A stretch of 64,000 nucleotides of DNA from Vitellaria paradoxa (Eukaryota; Streptophyta; Magnoliopsida; Ericales; Sapotaceae). The stretch covers positions 19,056,436 to 19,120,435 of the forward strand of contig CM034233.1 in assembly GCA_019916065.1 (NCBI GenBank), given 5' to 3'. Below, in pieces: positions 1 through 10,216 of this stretch. The stretch's first letter is position 1. The number at the start of each line of letters is the position of its first letter. Below the pieces are notes generated by a model. It did no database searches and had not been told where the DNA came from. It saw only the letters and a program-made list of their open reading frames with translations. The translations under genes and the position numbers were made by a program.

Positions 1-754
1 CAAATTTAATGGTGTCACTGTCAAAGAAGCACGCGCAAGGACATGAACTGACTGCAGGAGTAAAAAGGGAGATGTGCTGGGAGAATTTTACATTTTGATC
101 AAATTGTAAGAAATTACACCACCACCGCCGCCGTCCACAGAGGCAGAGCATCATCAACTGTCACTTTGATATTCCCCCTTTAGATTTTGTATGATCATGA
201 TCTGTTCGGCATGATGTTCAATTTGACGACAACTATTAAATACCAAATCAAAACTTGTTTGTTTTATTTATTTATTTTTAAATCAAAATACATGTCGTAT
301 TGACGTGGAAGAGCACGTACTCACAAGTGTTTGAACAATTTAAAATTAAAATGAATATATATTAATTTTTAATTTTTAAACGTAGACACTTGGCAGGCTT
401 ATATCCTTCTATAAAGTGATACCATTTATGAAACAGAACGGAACTCTCTCTCACAAGTGTAAAATTAATGGAGACGATCCGAGCCCCGTAAACCATCCAT
501 GGTTCCCTTTTTTCTTCTTAAAATCTGTTACCGTTGTGATGGGTCTCACTTTTAATATAAGATATATGAGTTTGACTATTCTAATATAAAATAAAATATA
601 AATGTCAATCACGCGTTCTATCAAACTTAAATCTTTTGATATATTAATCAAGTTTTTAATATTTAGTATCAAAGTTTTGTTAATATATATATATATATAT
701 ATATATCAAAGCAACTTTCACGTGCTTTGTTCAAATCATGGTAAGAGGTACTTA
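1..754. other. AT-rich intergenic DNA
   Basis: I see no gene here. The stretch is AT-rich, with a (TA)n tract near 680-704. Short open frames on both strands have low-complexity, hydrophobic translations and no family resemblance. Confidence 0.6.
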
Positions 755-1003
755 GGCTATGTTCAAGAAGAAAGAGGTAATTTGTTTATTGGCTACTTGG
801 CCTATTTGTTTATTTATGAAATGATCAAATTTACTTTTTTACATTTTAATTTTCTTTTAAATCTTTAAGAGTAAAAATGTCAATTAACTAAAATTAAAAA
901 GTCATTTAAAAAAAAGTCACATTTTTTCTCTTCTTAAACACAAACACAAAAGTAGGTGGACTAGTTAAAAATAAACTAGTTATTTTTCTTCCCAAACCGA
1001 ACC
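755..1003. mobile_element. Tourist-like MITE, copy 1
   Basis: This is a 249-bp AT-rich element. Its ends are imperfect inverted repeats: GGCTATGTTCAAGAAGAAA on the left and the complement of TTTTTCTTCCCAAACCGAACC on the right. It is flanked by TTA on the left and TAA on the right, which fits the TWA target preference of PIF/Harbinger MITEs, but the flanks are not identical. The interior is colinear with the elements at 46638-46882 and about 62363-62589, including a shared run resembling TTAAGAGTAAAAATGTCAA. It has no coding capacity. Confidence 0.55.
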
Positions 1004-1384
1004 TAAGTAAAAGTATTATTTGAAATTGAGTTGTTTTGAAAGCATAGTAATATCATTAAACTATTATAAATATTAATTTCACGCATTTCATTGACTTAAA
1101 TCCTTTGATATATTGATCGAGCTTCTATTTTAATTAATAGAGTAGTCAAAAATTTAACTCCTTCTCCCCTTTTTAATGATCCTAATTAATGTAGCAATTA
1201 ATAGAGATCTTAAAAAATCTACGTCTGGCACAACTAGCCACTAGCTTGCATCTTTCCAGAGATTTCCTTGAGAGGGCAAATGTCAATTTGGGTGCGTTAG
1301 AAGTGGTAAAAAGTAAAATACAGTGGGATAAAATAAGATAAATTATGAATTTATAATTTATACAATAAAATAAAAAGTAAATAA
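1004..1384. other. AT-rich intergenic DNA
   Basis: I see nothing gene-like or clearly repetitive in this stretch. Confidence 0.5.
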
Positions 1385-1945
1385 TTTTAAAAAATTTTAA
1401 AAATTTTTTAATAAAATTTAATGTGTCAAATACACCCTTGGTAGTATCATAAGCTTTAAAGAGAGTGAAAACATATATATATATATATATATATATGTAT
1501 TCTGATTATCTTTTAATGAGATCAGATCAAACGGGTCATGGTCAGCACAAAAACTAAACCTGTCATTTTTGAATGTCTATCTATGCCTTTACTCTTATGC
1601 AGTATGAAGAGAGAGAGAGAGAGACTGTTCATTTAAGTGAATCAAATTCCTAATTCGTATGATAAAGTCGAAGTGAATAATTTTTGGAAGATCTCAGGAA
1701 TTTTTAAAAATTTTTAACAAAATTTAGTGTGCCGAAGGCACTCTGGGTAATAGCATAAGTTTTAAAGTGAGTGAATATATATATATATATATATTCTGAT
1801 TATCTTTTAATGAGATCAGATCAAATGGGTCATGGTCAGCATAACAACTAAACCTGTCATTTGTGAATGTCTATCTATGCCTTTACTCTTATGCAGTATG
1901 AAGAGAGAGAGAGGGGGAGAGAGAGAGAGAGAGAGACTGTTTCAT
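1385..1945. repeat. imperfect local tandem duplication, about 294-bp offset
   Basis: Two related blocks (about 1385-1640 and 1682-1943) share the same order: an A/T-rich run, a CATAAG(C/T)TTTAAAG segment, a (TA)n tract, the TCTGATTATCTTTTAATG block (1501 and 1795), ATGTCTATCTATGCC, then a (GA)n tract ending in ACTGTT. Point differences and different microsatellite lengths separate the copies. The GA-rich tail makes a spurious open frame that is not a gene. Confidence 0.8.
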
Positions 1946-2474
1946 TGAAGAGAACCAGATTCCAGGTCCCCCCCCAAACCGAAAAAAAATGGAGGGGAAG
2001 AAGAGGGGACACAAAAAATTTCACTAGAAATTATGAATCAGTAATTTATCCACCTCAGGAGCATTTATATAAATATATATATATATATATATGTCACTTT
2101 ATGCAACATTTCACAATGCTAAGATAAGGTTAAGAAGAGTGAAGAAAATATCTTCATCAAGGCCTGCCAAAAAGAATATGGAAGGATAAGAACAACTAAT
2201 TCTAGAAAGCATCAAATGTTAGAATAATCCCCATTGTGATGCAAATTTGTATGGATCATTGCATTTCCTCCTCTTGTTATATATATTATTCACAAGGTCT
2301 CTCAAATCATGTGGCAGTCAAGAATTTGGTTCTTGCACCCTAGAAAGGGACACCAGGTTTCCATGTTTGATATTCTTAAGCGTATTTTTCTTCCTGTTTT
2401 GATTTCCTAAGGAATCAATGGGCTGGGCTGAACTGATGAGCCCTGCATGCAAGCCCATTGCCTACTAAATATAA

Positions 2475-2507
2475 GAGCCCGAGCCCAAGCCCAAGCCCAA
2501 GCCCAAG
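2475..2507. repeat. short (CCCAAG)n hexamer repeat
   Basis: About five tandem units of the hexamer AGCCCA/AGCCCG. It sits in otherwise unremarkable DNA and is not in a recognisable coding frame. Confidence 0.75.
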
Positions 2508-3298
2508 TTAGTTGTTGACAATTCTGCTAATGTTATATTTGGGTTGAAGTAGCATTCTAACCCAACTTTCAACCTGCAAGAAATTTTGATTTGGGCTCTA
2601 ATTTAAACCAATGGGTTGTTAGTCGATGGAACTATCACACAAGATGGCATGTATTCAAACTATGTTTTCACCAATGGCTGAGAATTACTACTAGTTTCTC
2701 AGCCTCAGAACTAGAAAATGAGCTTCTGGATGGCACAACCCTCTTGACGGATTCACTAGTTTAGCTATAGCTATGACGAAAGAATTCCTTGTGAAAATTA
2801 TACACCATGCATGCTTTTAGCCTAATAGAGACAGCAAGTTTACCATGCAGTAGATCTAGGAGACGCTCTTATTCTATCCTGAAGGAAACATTTTTCAGTT
2901 CCAATTATTTGAAGTTGTTTACTGAAATTAATCTTGATTTATAGCTGATTCACCCTTATAGACTACACTGAAGAGACTTTTCTCAGTGGCAAAAACAAGT
3001 AGAATTTCAAATGTCAGTGTAGTAACAAATGCCAGTGGGTAAAAAAAAATTAAATAAATAAATAAAAATTCTCCTTGTTCAAACAAAAATGAATTAGAGA
3101 CATTTTTCATTTGAGAATTAAGCAGCACCATCTTCACTGTGCTTTTTCTGATCTCGACATTGTGTGGAGACAATGATGGCTCACTCAATGCCCTGCAGAA
3201 GGCAGTTCTCTAACAGCTCTGACTATGCACATTTTCTATAGTTAAAAACAATTGAACTAAAAGGAAACAAGCCAATTAATCAAACCTCTATAAAAAAA

Positions 3299-3313
3299 GG
3301 GGGGGGGGGGGGG
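3299..3313. repeat. poly-G homopolymer
   Basis: A run of 15 G residues preceded by poly-A and followed by GA-rich sequence. Its length should be treated as uncertain because homopolymers are error-prone. Confidence 0.85.
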
Positions 3314-3474
3314 AGGGAGAAGAAAAGAAAAAATCTCGAGGAAATGAAGCAGTTGTGCTTTAAAGCCTTCTAGTCTGGAATTACAGACTAGGGAATTACA
3401 TGCTGTTTTGTTCTCTGTATCTTTCTTGCCGTCCTTGCTTTAGTTTTCCTAGTTGAAGATGCTTCCTGAGCATG

Positions 3475-3759
3475 TCAGCACTTATTGTGAATGGGATCTG
3501 ATCCTCTTCGAACCCTTCTTGTGCTCGATCGGTTTGGATCAAATGCCTTGCTTAGACTTGCTTGTTTCTTCTCTGTATCAGCGATCTGCATTTCAACCGC
3601 CTTAAGCACTCGTTGATTCTTCAGAACTGGTTCATAATCTTCCTTGCTCCATCTTAGGACAAGATCAATACCTTTCAGGCTAGAACCTCTAGCTGGTTGA
3701 ACTGCTAAGTAGCCAATACAGATAAGAAGGATACATGACCTTTGAGTACAAAAGAACAT
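3475..3759 (-). CDS. CLE45: CLE-family signalling peptide precursor, CLE45 type
   Basis: A one-exon, 94-residue prepropeptide. Residues 1-25 form a secretion signal (hydrophobic core CILLICIGYLAV, then a small-residue ARG boundary). A variable, charged middle follows. Residues 81-92 read RRVRRGSDPIHN and are followed only by KC. This is the CLE dodecapeptide layout with the conserved Arg1, Gly6, Pro9, His11 and Asn12, and the RRVRRGSDPIHN form is the one I know from Arabidopsis CLE45. There it acts through BAM3-class receptor kinases to restrain root protophloem differentiation. CLE precursors are usually 75-125 residues and intronless, as here. The start is the first ATG in frame with the signal peptide. 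The family assignment is very secure. Orthology to CLE45 rather than a close relative is inferred from the peptide alone. Confidence 0.9.
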   Translation of the reverse strand: MFFCTQRSCILLICIGYLAVQPARGSSLKGIDLVLRWSKEDYEPVLKNQRVLKAVEMQIADTEKKQASLSKAFDPNRSSTRRVRRGSDPIHNKC

Positions 3760-3888
3760 TGTATCAGGAGAAACAAGAAGACCAAGTATTTGTATCTATT
3801 TTTAAGTGTAATAAGAAAATCAACAAGTCTGAGATTGTGATCCACTGATCCTCCTATTCTTGTCGTGAATTCCTGTAGACATAGTCGT

Positions 3889-3898
3889 CCTATTTATC
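3889..3898 (-). promoter_or_regulatory. possible TATA element of the CLE gene
   Basis: On the minus strand the sequence reads AGATAAATAG, about 130 bp upstream of the CLE start codon. This spacing would leave a 5' UTR of roughly 100 nt. It is a consensus match only. Confidence 0.35.
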
Positions 3899-4052
3899 TC
3901 CCATGGGATTTAAAGCAAAAGGCAGTGAGGGGCCCAAAATTAATACCCAGAAGAATTTTAGATTCATCTCAATCATAAGCCTGATACCTAAGCAAATTAA
4001 GGCTGTTATAGGAGAATCCGACTAGGATGGATAGAACACCCTGACAAGCTGA

Positions 4053-4393
4053 GATGGCATTTGATTTGTTTTTTTATTTTTTATTTTTTGTTTGTGTTTT
4101 TTATTTTCTGTTTTAAGCTTATTTTTTATTTTGTGCTTTTAAAAATAAAGAAAACAATTCAAAATGTATTTAGTCGCTTGTGTCTTCAAAATTTGTTTTA
4201 GAAAACATAAAATGAATTTACATATGAAATAAAAAATAACAAAAATTAATTTTGAGCATTTTTAATCTAAAATAAGAAAAATCTAAAAAATAAGAAGAAT
4301 AGAATATTTTTTTTATTTTTTTTTGTTTTAGGATGTTTAAAACATAAAACGTATAAAATAAAAAGAAAATAGAAAAGTAAATCATATACCACC
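4053..4393. mobile_element. AT-rich MITE of about 340 bp
   Basis: The ends are similar when inverted: GATGGCATTTGATTTGTTTT on the left and GGTGGTATATGATTTACTTT read from the right. The interior is T-rich on the left and A-rich on the right, so the whole unit could fold back. A related fragment, starting GGGGTCATTTGGTTTATTTT and sharing the TTTTCTGTTTTAA(G/A)CT(T/C)ATTTTT core, lies at about 43598-43700 inside the CACTA element, so this is a dispersed family. No target duplication is clear. Confidence 0.5.
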
Positions 4394-5234
4394 TAAGTAT
4401 CTTTTCCATTTACTTCCCTGGCATCCATTTTATCATGGGTGTGTTTGGAGCTTTTTTAATCCCTACAAAATTTAAATTTACAACTCAGCACGAATTACGA
4501 AATTATAATTTTTATAAATTTATACTATTTTATACAACTCCAAATAAAGGTGGATCTACACGAGGCCCAGTAAGCACAATTATTCCCCGAAAAAAAAATT
4601 ACGGTTATATTTCATTGTTTTAGCCCCTAGATATTTGTATTTTTGTCAAATTGTTTTTTTCAATTTTTAACCCAATTCATATGGAAATTGTATTTTCCCC
4701 CACTTGTTTCAAATTGCACCACCCCGACCCATGCACGACTTTTGTCCGCTAAAGGACTAGCCCAGCATCTTGGACTCCTCCCTGTCCAGCCATGTCACCT
4801 GGCTGCGCTGACACGGAGGTGATGCCAGGATTTGCAGGGGTGTAAAGGTGAAATTAGTGTTCCTTACTAGTGAAGGAAATGAATATTTTTTTACGTGAGG
4901 TGAGTGAGAAGACAAAGGCGACCAACCAGCCAAAACTGTTAGATCGCTGGTAAGTTTCGCATAAAGAAGACTTGGATGAAAAAGAATGGAGGAATGGAAC
5001 ACTCCCCTAAATAAAATAAAATAAATGAAAATAAAAAATAAATTCCGGCAACAACAACAACAGCCTCTTGCTTTATGACTGGAAGATCTCACTTTAGAAT
5101 TCCAGGTTCTCTTCTCTATGCAACAAAAAATGACAATCCTGGTTTCTTGTGCTAAATGTGTTTCTTTATGCTTTTCTTTGCGCTTTCCTTTGGTTCCCAA
5201 GCTCTAATTCCCCCATTCAATGTCTCAAAGAAGA

Positions 5235-5265
<31 letters not shown>

Positions 5266-5523
5266 CTCTCTCATCCATGTAGATTATCTCTCCTTTTGTC
5301 TTCTGTCTTTATTATTTTCTTGTTTATTATAATACAAAATCACATGCAAGTTGGAACATTCTAAAGCATGGTTCTTATGCTTTATCAAATTTGCAAGTTT
5401 GGAATCTGATGGTGTCTTGAGATGGAGGGAGACCAGTCAAAGACCATGAAACACAACCTCATTTAGTTGTGTGAAACATATATTAATGGGCTGATTCTCT
5501 TCTATCTTTTTATCCTCCAATTA
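4394..5523. other. intergenic DNA left of the Copia insertion
   Basis: No gene is recognised. A minus-strand open frame of about 147 codons (4757-5200) reads as low-complexity translation with no family features. A (CT)n microsatellite lies at 5234-5260. Confidence 0.5.
5234..5260. repeat. (CT)n microsatellite
   Basis: About 13 uninterrupted CT units followed by a T-rich tract. Confidence 0.9.
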
Positions 5524-5528
5524 CACTG

Positions 5529-5764
5529 TGTTAGAAGAAAAGAAAAGAATTCTTGTTTATTGATGTGTGTTGAATACAAGATACAAGGTCCCTTATATAA
5601 GCGGGACAATAACCCTAATCCTACTATGATATGGATAGGACAATAACCCTAATCCTAGTATGATATGGATAGTAATCCTAATTATGGTATGATACATAAT
5701 AAGGAATCCATAAATTACAAGATTCTAAATATAATACTAACTATATATAATACCAAACTTAACA
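5529..5764 (-). repeat. Copia 3' LTR (left copy)
   Basis: A 236-bp LTR, identical by eye to 10643-10878. It contains a direct repeat of about 34 bp (starting at 5604 and 5638), each unit carrying GGACAATAACCCTAATCCTA, and a third partial unit follows. A palindromic TATA sequence (CTTATATAAG) is also present. Confidence 0.95.
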
Positions 5765-5779
5765 CCCCCCCTCAAACTC
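5765..5779 (-). other. polypurine tract of the Copia element
   Basis: On the minus strand this reads GTTTGAGGGGGGG directly against the 3' LTR. Tracts of this kind resist RNase H and prime plus-strand DNA synthesis. The gag-pol stop codon lies at its edge, leaving almost no 3' untranslated interior. Confidence 0.85.
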
Positions 5780-8700
5780 AAGGTGGTAACGCAGGAATCA
5801 ACTTGAGTTTGGCGATTAATTCAGAAAAGCGGCCAGGAGGATGAGCCTTTGTGAAGAGATCTGCAATTTGATTCGCTGAAGATACAGAAATAAGACGAAC
5901 AGAGCCTTGTCTGACATGTTGACGAATAAAGTGACAATCTATTTCAATGTGTTTGGTGCGATCATGAAAAACATCATTGTGAGCAATCTGAATAGCACTT
6001 TGATTGTCACAATATAATGGAGTGCCTGTAGAATGAGGGACACCCATATCAGTAAGGAGCCACCTAAGCCAAAGGAGCTCTTGAGTAGTATCAGCGAGAG
6101 CACGGTACTCAGCTTCAGTACTAGAGCGAGCAGTGAGGGTTTGTTTCTTACTACGCCAGGCTATGAGAGAGGTCCCTAGAAAGAAACAAAACCCTGTAGT
6201 GGAGCGACGATCAGTCGGATCACCAGCCCAGTCAGCATCAGAAAAGGCATGTAACTCAAGTGGAGAATGTGCTGAGTAATAAAGACCATGAAACATAGTG
6301 CCCTTGATATAGCGAAGAATGCGGAGTAAAGCAGTAAAATGATGAGACCGTGGAGCAGCCATGAACTGACTAACAATATGGACAGCATAAGCAATATCAG
6401 GGCGAGTGACAGTAAGATAAACAAGGCTACCAACAAGTTGACGATACAAAGTCGCATCAGATAAAGGTGTACCATCAAGAGGAGTGAGACGGAGCTGTGT
6501 ATCAATCGGGGTAGAAGCAGTCTTACAATCAGAAATACCTGCCCGTGTCAAGAGATCAGAGGCATACTTAGCTTGAGAGAGAAAATAACCAGAAGAATCA
6601 CGGGAGATCTCCAAACCCAAGAAATAATTGAGAAACCCCAAATCCTTCATCTCAAACTGGCGACTGAGAAATTGTTTGAGATGAGAAATGCCAACACTGT
6701 CATCCCCAGTAATAATCATATCATCCACATACAGAAGAAGAAGAACAGATCCAGCTGTAGTGGTGCGGAGAAACAAAGCAGAGTCATATGAACTGGAGGT
6801 AAATCCAAACTCATGAATAGTAGAACTAAATTTTGCAAACCAGGCACGGGGAGCCTGTTTCAACCCATATAGTGCTCGACGAAGCTTGCAAACATGAGAA
6901 GACGGAACAGATGAGCCAGGAGGAGGCTGCATGTAGACTTCCTCAGTGAGATCACCATTCAGAAAAGCATTCTTAACATCCATCTGATGAATGTTCCAGT
7001 TACGAGCAGCAGAAATAGCAAGTAAGCTGCGAACAGATGTAAGCCTAGCAACAGGAGCAAAAGTTTCTTCATAGTCAATGCCATACTCTTGAGTGAAACC
7101 TCGAGCAACAAGACGAGCTTTGTGTCGCTCAATGGAACCATCTGAACGAGTTTTGATTTTGTAAATCCATTTGCAACTGATAGCAGTTTTCCCAGGAGGA
7201 AGAGGAACCACATCCCAAGTATGAGTTTTCTCAAGAGCCTGTAGCTCATCATCCATAGCGTGCTGCCATAAAGGATTAGTACAAGCCTCACGGTAGGAAG
7301 AAGGTTCATGAGTAGAAAAGGCAGCAGAACCAACAATATAATCACGAAGACGAACAGAAGGCTGTGTTACCCGTTTAGGACGTTCTGAAGGAGGAGAATT
7401 GTCAATAGGAGAGGGGGGAGAATACTCATCAGGAGTGGTCACAGGTCCAGCAGAAGGCCCAGGTGTCTCGGGATGAATCGTAAGCAGTGGCGGCTGAGAA
7501 ATCTGTGGACTTTCTGTATCAAATATGTCAGAATGCAAATCAGTAGAAACATCAGTAAAAAGAGGAATGTGGGAAGAGGGAGAAAGTTGAAATGAAGAAA
7601 GAGTGGAAAACATCTTGTGTTCCCAAAAGACAACATGTCGTGAGACACGAAGACGCCGAGAAATGGGATCCCAACAACGATACCCTTTATGTTCAATACC
7701 ATAACCCAGGAAGCAACAGAGACGAGAGCGTGGTTCAAGTTTAGTGCGTTCATGAGGTTGAAGAAGAACAAAACAAGCAGAACCAAACACTCTAAGATGA
7801 GAATAATCAGGAGAAAATCCATACAAGCGTTCAAAAGGGGTAGTATTACCAAGGACAGAGGTGGGAACACGATTAATGGTATAGGCGGCAATAAGAGCAG
7901 CTTCCCCCCAAAATTTTTCTGGACAAGAGGATGAAATAAGAAGGGCACGAATTGTATCAAGAAGATGACGGTGTTTGCGTTCAGCCCGACCATTCTGCTG
8001 AGATGTCCCAGGACAAGAAAGATGAGATAGGGTCCCCTGAGAACGGAGAGCAGATAGAAACTCAGAGTCAAGATATTCCATAGCATTATCAGATCGAAAA
8101 ACTTTGATTGTACTAGAAAATTGGTTTTTCACCATTGTTGAGAAATCAGAGTATATTTGTTTAAGTTCAGAACGTTTAGTCAAAAGGTACAACCAAGTAT
8201 AACGGGTAAAATCATCCACAAAAATAACAAAATAGCGAGAGCCGCCCATAGTGGGAGTGGGTGAAGGCCCCCAAATATCCGAGTGAACAAGATCAAAAGG
8301 TGCAAGAGAAACAGAATTGCTATTATTAAAAGGTAAAGCATGTTGTTTAGCAGTTTGACATGATAAACAATCAGTTTTCTCAGAAACCACATGACCCAAT
8401 TGACCACTAGAAATTAAGGTTTTCAAACGACTAAAAGACACGTGACCCAAACGACAATGCCAAAGATTAAAAGTAGAGGCTGGGGAAGCAGAAGCAGCAG
8501 CGGAAGCAGCAGAAGTAGCAGCGGAAGTAGCAGAAGGTAGTGGAAGCTGGAGGTAAACAATCTCAAACAGACGTCCATGCTTACGGCCGATCCCAAGAAC
8601 CTGTTTCGTCCGTGGATCCTGCACCAAACAACCAGAAGCAGAAAAAATAATGATGAGACCCAGGTCACATAATTGACCAATAGACACAAGATTTAAAGTA

Positions 8701-9986
8701 AGATTGGGAATATGATAAACTTCAGAAAGAGAAATAGATGGTGTAGAAATGTGACCAGTATGAGTAACAGACATATGGGTACCATCAGCAGTATGAATGG
8801 TGGGAATAGAGGATGATGGAGCAATGGAGGAAAAAATAGTAGAATCCGAAGTCATATGATTGCAACATCCTGAATCAAAATACCAAGAGGAATTACCTGG
8901 CATGACGGAAAGAGCATTAGATGGAGATGTACCAGTTTTGGCAAGAACTTGCTGAATGATGGATTCCACATCAGTCATAGAAAATGATGGATCAGAAGAT
9001 GAGGATCCGTCTGAAGCAACAGCAGTAGTGGTACGGGAGCCAGAAGATTTGGCTGAGGACGTAGAAGATCCTCTTTTGAAAGGAGCCTTGGAGGAGGAAG
9101 CCTTGGGACAGTCACGCTGAAAATGACCAGGAGCTGTTTTGTGACAAGTCAAACACTTACGAACTGGACAGTGCTCAAATGAATGAGTATGTGGTAGACC
9201 CCTGTTTTGACAGTAGATGCAGGAGTGAGAAGCTGATGATCCAGAAGAGCGAGTGTGAGATATGACAAGGGCGGCATCTGGAACGGAGGACGGTGTCGTA
9301 GCAAGAACTGAGTCCAACGTCTTGATTTTGAGGCCAAGACGGGTTTCTTCAGACAAAAGTTCTGAAATAGCCTGTTCAAGAGTGGGTAGTGGCATGCGAT
9401 GGAGCAACGAGGCACGAACCGACTCAAAGGTGTTATGAAGAGCCATAAGGAAGAGCAACAGTCGTTGATGATTGCGGTGGACAGTGTACAATTGAGCATC
9501 CTCAGAATCTTTCCAGGTGGGTTCACATAAGGCAAGCTGATCCCAAATAGAGGACATGTGAGAGAGGAAGTCATTGATGGACTGCCCAGGCTCTTGACGC
9601 ATACGGTGAAGATTCTGAAGTAGCTGATATTGATGGGCATGACCAGTGGTCTGATAACGATCCTTTAAGAAATCCCAAATAGCCTTAGCCGGAGAAGGAT
9701 ACTGAGCATCATCATGGAAGCGGCCGAATTGAAGACTAATGGAAGGAACAGTAGTAGCACGAAACCAGGTAACAATCTGGTAATTCTTGCTTTCCCAATC
9801 GTCAAGACGATCATCAAAGGCTGATTGATCCTCATTGTCTTTCTGAATAGGTTTTGTCTGAGAACCAGAGATAATACGCCATAAACGACGGCCCTTGATA
9901 AAACCAGAAAGGGCTTGGGCCCACAAAACATAATTGGTCCCATCGAGAATGACAGAAAGGGATGTAATGTTGTCGGAGCGGTCCAT
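5778..9986 (-). CDS. Copia gag-pol polyprotein
   Basis: An uninterrupted frame of about 1402 codons from the first ATG at 9986; the open frame extends five codons upstream without an ATG. Domains in order: UBN2-type gag (about 10-240); a Cys/His region (about 255-290) with C-X2-C-X6-H-X4-C spacing, two residues longer than the usual knuckle; aspartic protease with FDSG (about 369); the integrase HHCC region (LWHCRLGH about 507, CLSC downstream); catalytic integrase with Asp in DIWGP (about 567), Asp in SDNA (about 631) and Glu in GRAERK (about 669); reverse transcriptase with QMDVKNAFLNG and YVDD (about 1085); RNase H with SDADWAGD (about 1249), STEAEY and DNQSA (about 1325). All catalytic motifs I can check are present, so the product looks functional. 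Confidence 0.95.
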   Translation of the reverse strand: MDRSDNITSLSVILDGTNYVLWAQALSGFIKGRRLWRIISGSQTKPIQKDNEDQSAFDDRLDDWESKNYQIVTWFRATTVPSISLQFGRFHDDAQYPSPAKAIWDFLKDRYQTTGHAHQYQLLQNLHRMRQEPGQSINDFLSHMSSIWDQLALCEPTWKDSEDAQLYTVHRNHQRLLLFLMALHNTFESVRASLLHRMPLPTLEQAISELLSEETRLGLKIKTLDSVLATTPSSVPDAALVISHTRSSGSSASHSCIYCQNRGLPHTHSFEHCPVRKCLTCHKTAPGHFQRDCPKASSSKAPFKRGSSTSSAKSSGSRTTTAVASDGSSSSDPSFSMTDVESIIQQVLAKTGTSPSNALSVMPGNSSWYFDSGCCNHMTSDSTIFSSIAPSSSIPTIHTADGTHMSVTHTGHISTPSISLSEVYHIPNLTLNLVSIGQLCDLGLIIIFSASGCLVQDPRTKQVLGIGRKHGRLFEIVYLQLPLPSATSAATSAASAAASASPASTFNLWHCRLGHVSFSRLKTLISSGQLGHVVSEKTDCLSCQTAKQHALPFNNSNSVSLAPFDLVHSDIWGPSPTPTMGGSRYFVIFVDDFTRYTWLYLLTKRSELKQIYSDFSTMVKNQFSSTIKVFRSDNAMEYLDSEFLSALRSQGTLSHLSCPGTSQQNGRAERKHRHLLDTIRALLISSSCPEKFWGEAALIAAYTINRVPTSVLGNTTPFERLYGFSPDYSHLRVFGSACFVLLQPHERTKLEPRSRLCCFLGYGIEHKGYRCWDPISRRLRVSRHVVFWEHKMFSTLSSFQLSPSSHIPLFTDVSTDLHSDIFDTESPQISQPPLLTIHPETPGPSAGPVTTPDEYSPPSPIDNSPPSERPKRVTQPSVRLRDYIVGSAAFSTHEPSSYREACTNPLWQHAMDDELQALEKTHTWDVVPLPPGKTAISCKWIYKIKTRSDGSIERHKARLVARGFTQEYGIDYEETFAPVARLTSVRSLLAISAARNWNIHQMDVKNAFLNGDLTEEVYMQPPPGSSVPSSHVCKLRRALYGLKQAPRAWFAKFSSTIHEFGFTSSSYDSALFLRTTTAGSVLLLLYVDDMIITGDDSVGISHLKQFLSRQFEMKDLGFLNYFLGLEISRDSSGYFLSQAKYASDLLTRAGISDCKTASTPIDTQLRLTPLDGTPLSDATLYRQLVGSLVYLTVTRPDIAYAVHIVSQFMAAPRSHHFTALLRILRYIKGTMFHGLYYSAHSPLELHAFSDADWAGDPTDRRSTTGFCFFLGTSLIAWRSKKQTLTARSSTEAEYRALADTTQELLWLRWLLTDMGVPHSTGTPLYCDNQSAIQIAHNDVFHDRTKHIEIDCHFIRQHVRQGSVRLISVSSANQIADLFTKAHPPGRFSELIAKLKLIPALPP

Positions 9987-10216
9987 AGAGGTAGCTTTCA
10001 AAAGGGCACAATAAACAGTAGATGAAAAACAGAGAAGAATGGGACAAAACGGAGATCACCAGTGTGTCCGGAACGCCGAAAAAGGTCAGGAACCGGTCTG
10101 AACCGGCTGAAAAGCTGACGGAAGATGAGTGAACCGGCCCAAAGGGCGAACGGAAACCGGTTCGGGATGAACCGGTCTGGATCTGGCAGCGGCGCGTGAG
10201 ATCACGCGCAGAATTC

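Larger units (their letters stand above)
1946..3474. other. intergenic DNA downstream of the CLE gene
   Basis: No gene is recognised. The stretch holds a (TA)n tract near 2067-2091, a hexamer repeat at 2475-2507 and a poly-G run at 3299-3313. Because the CLE gene is on the minus strand, its 3' UTR should lie at the right end of this stretch. Confidence 0.5.

Noticed and set aside
4738..4760. TTTGTCCGCTAAAGG resembling the end of the GC-rich SINE-like family at 40444
   Set aside because: Only about 13 bases match and there is no target duplication or further homology.
4757..5200. Open frame of about 147 codons on the minus strand
   Set aside because: Low-complexity composition, a run of Cys from a trinucleotide repeat and no family features; probably chance.
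6176..9943. Several long open frames overlapping the Copia gag-pol on the same and opposite strands
   Set aside because: They are shifted-frame shadows of gag-pol, with leucine-rich nonsense composition.
9987..10001. gag-pol start at 10001
   Set aside because: The codon there is TTG; the first ATG in frame is at 9986.
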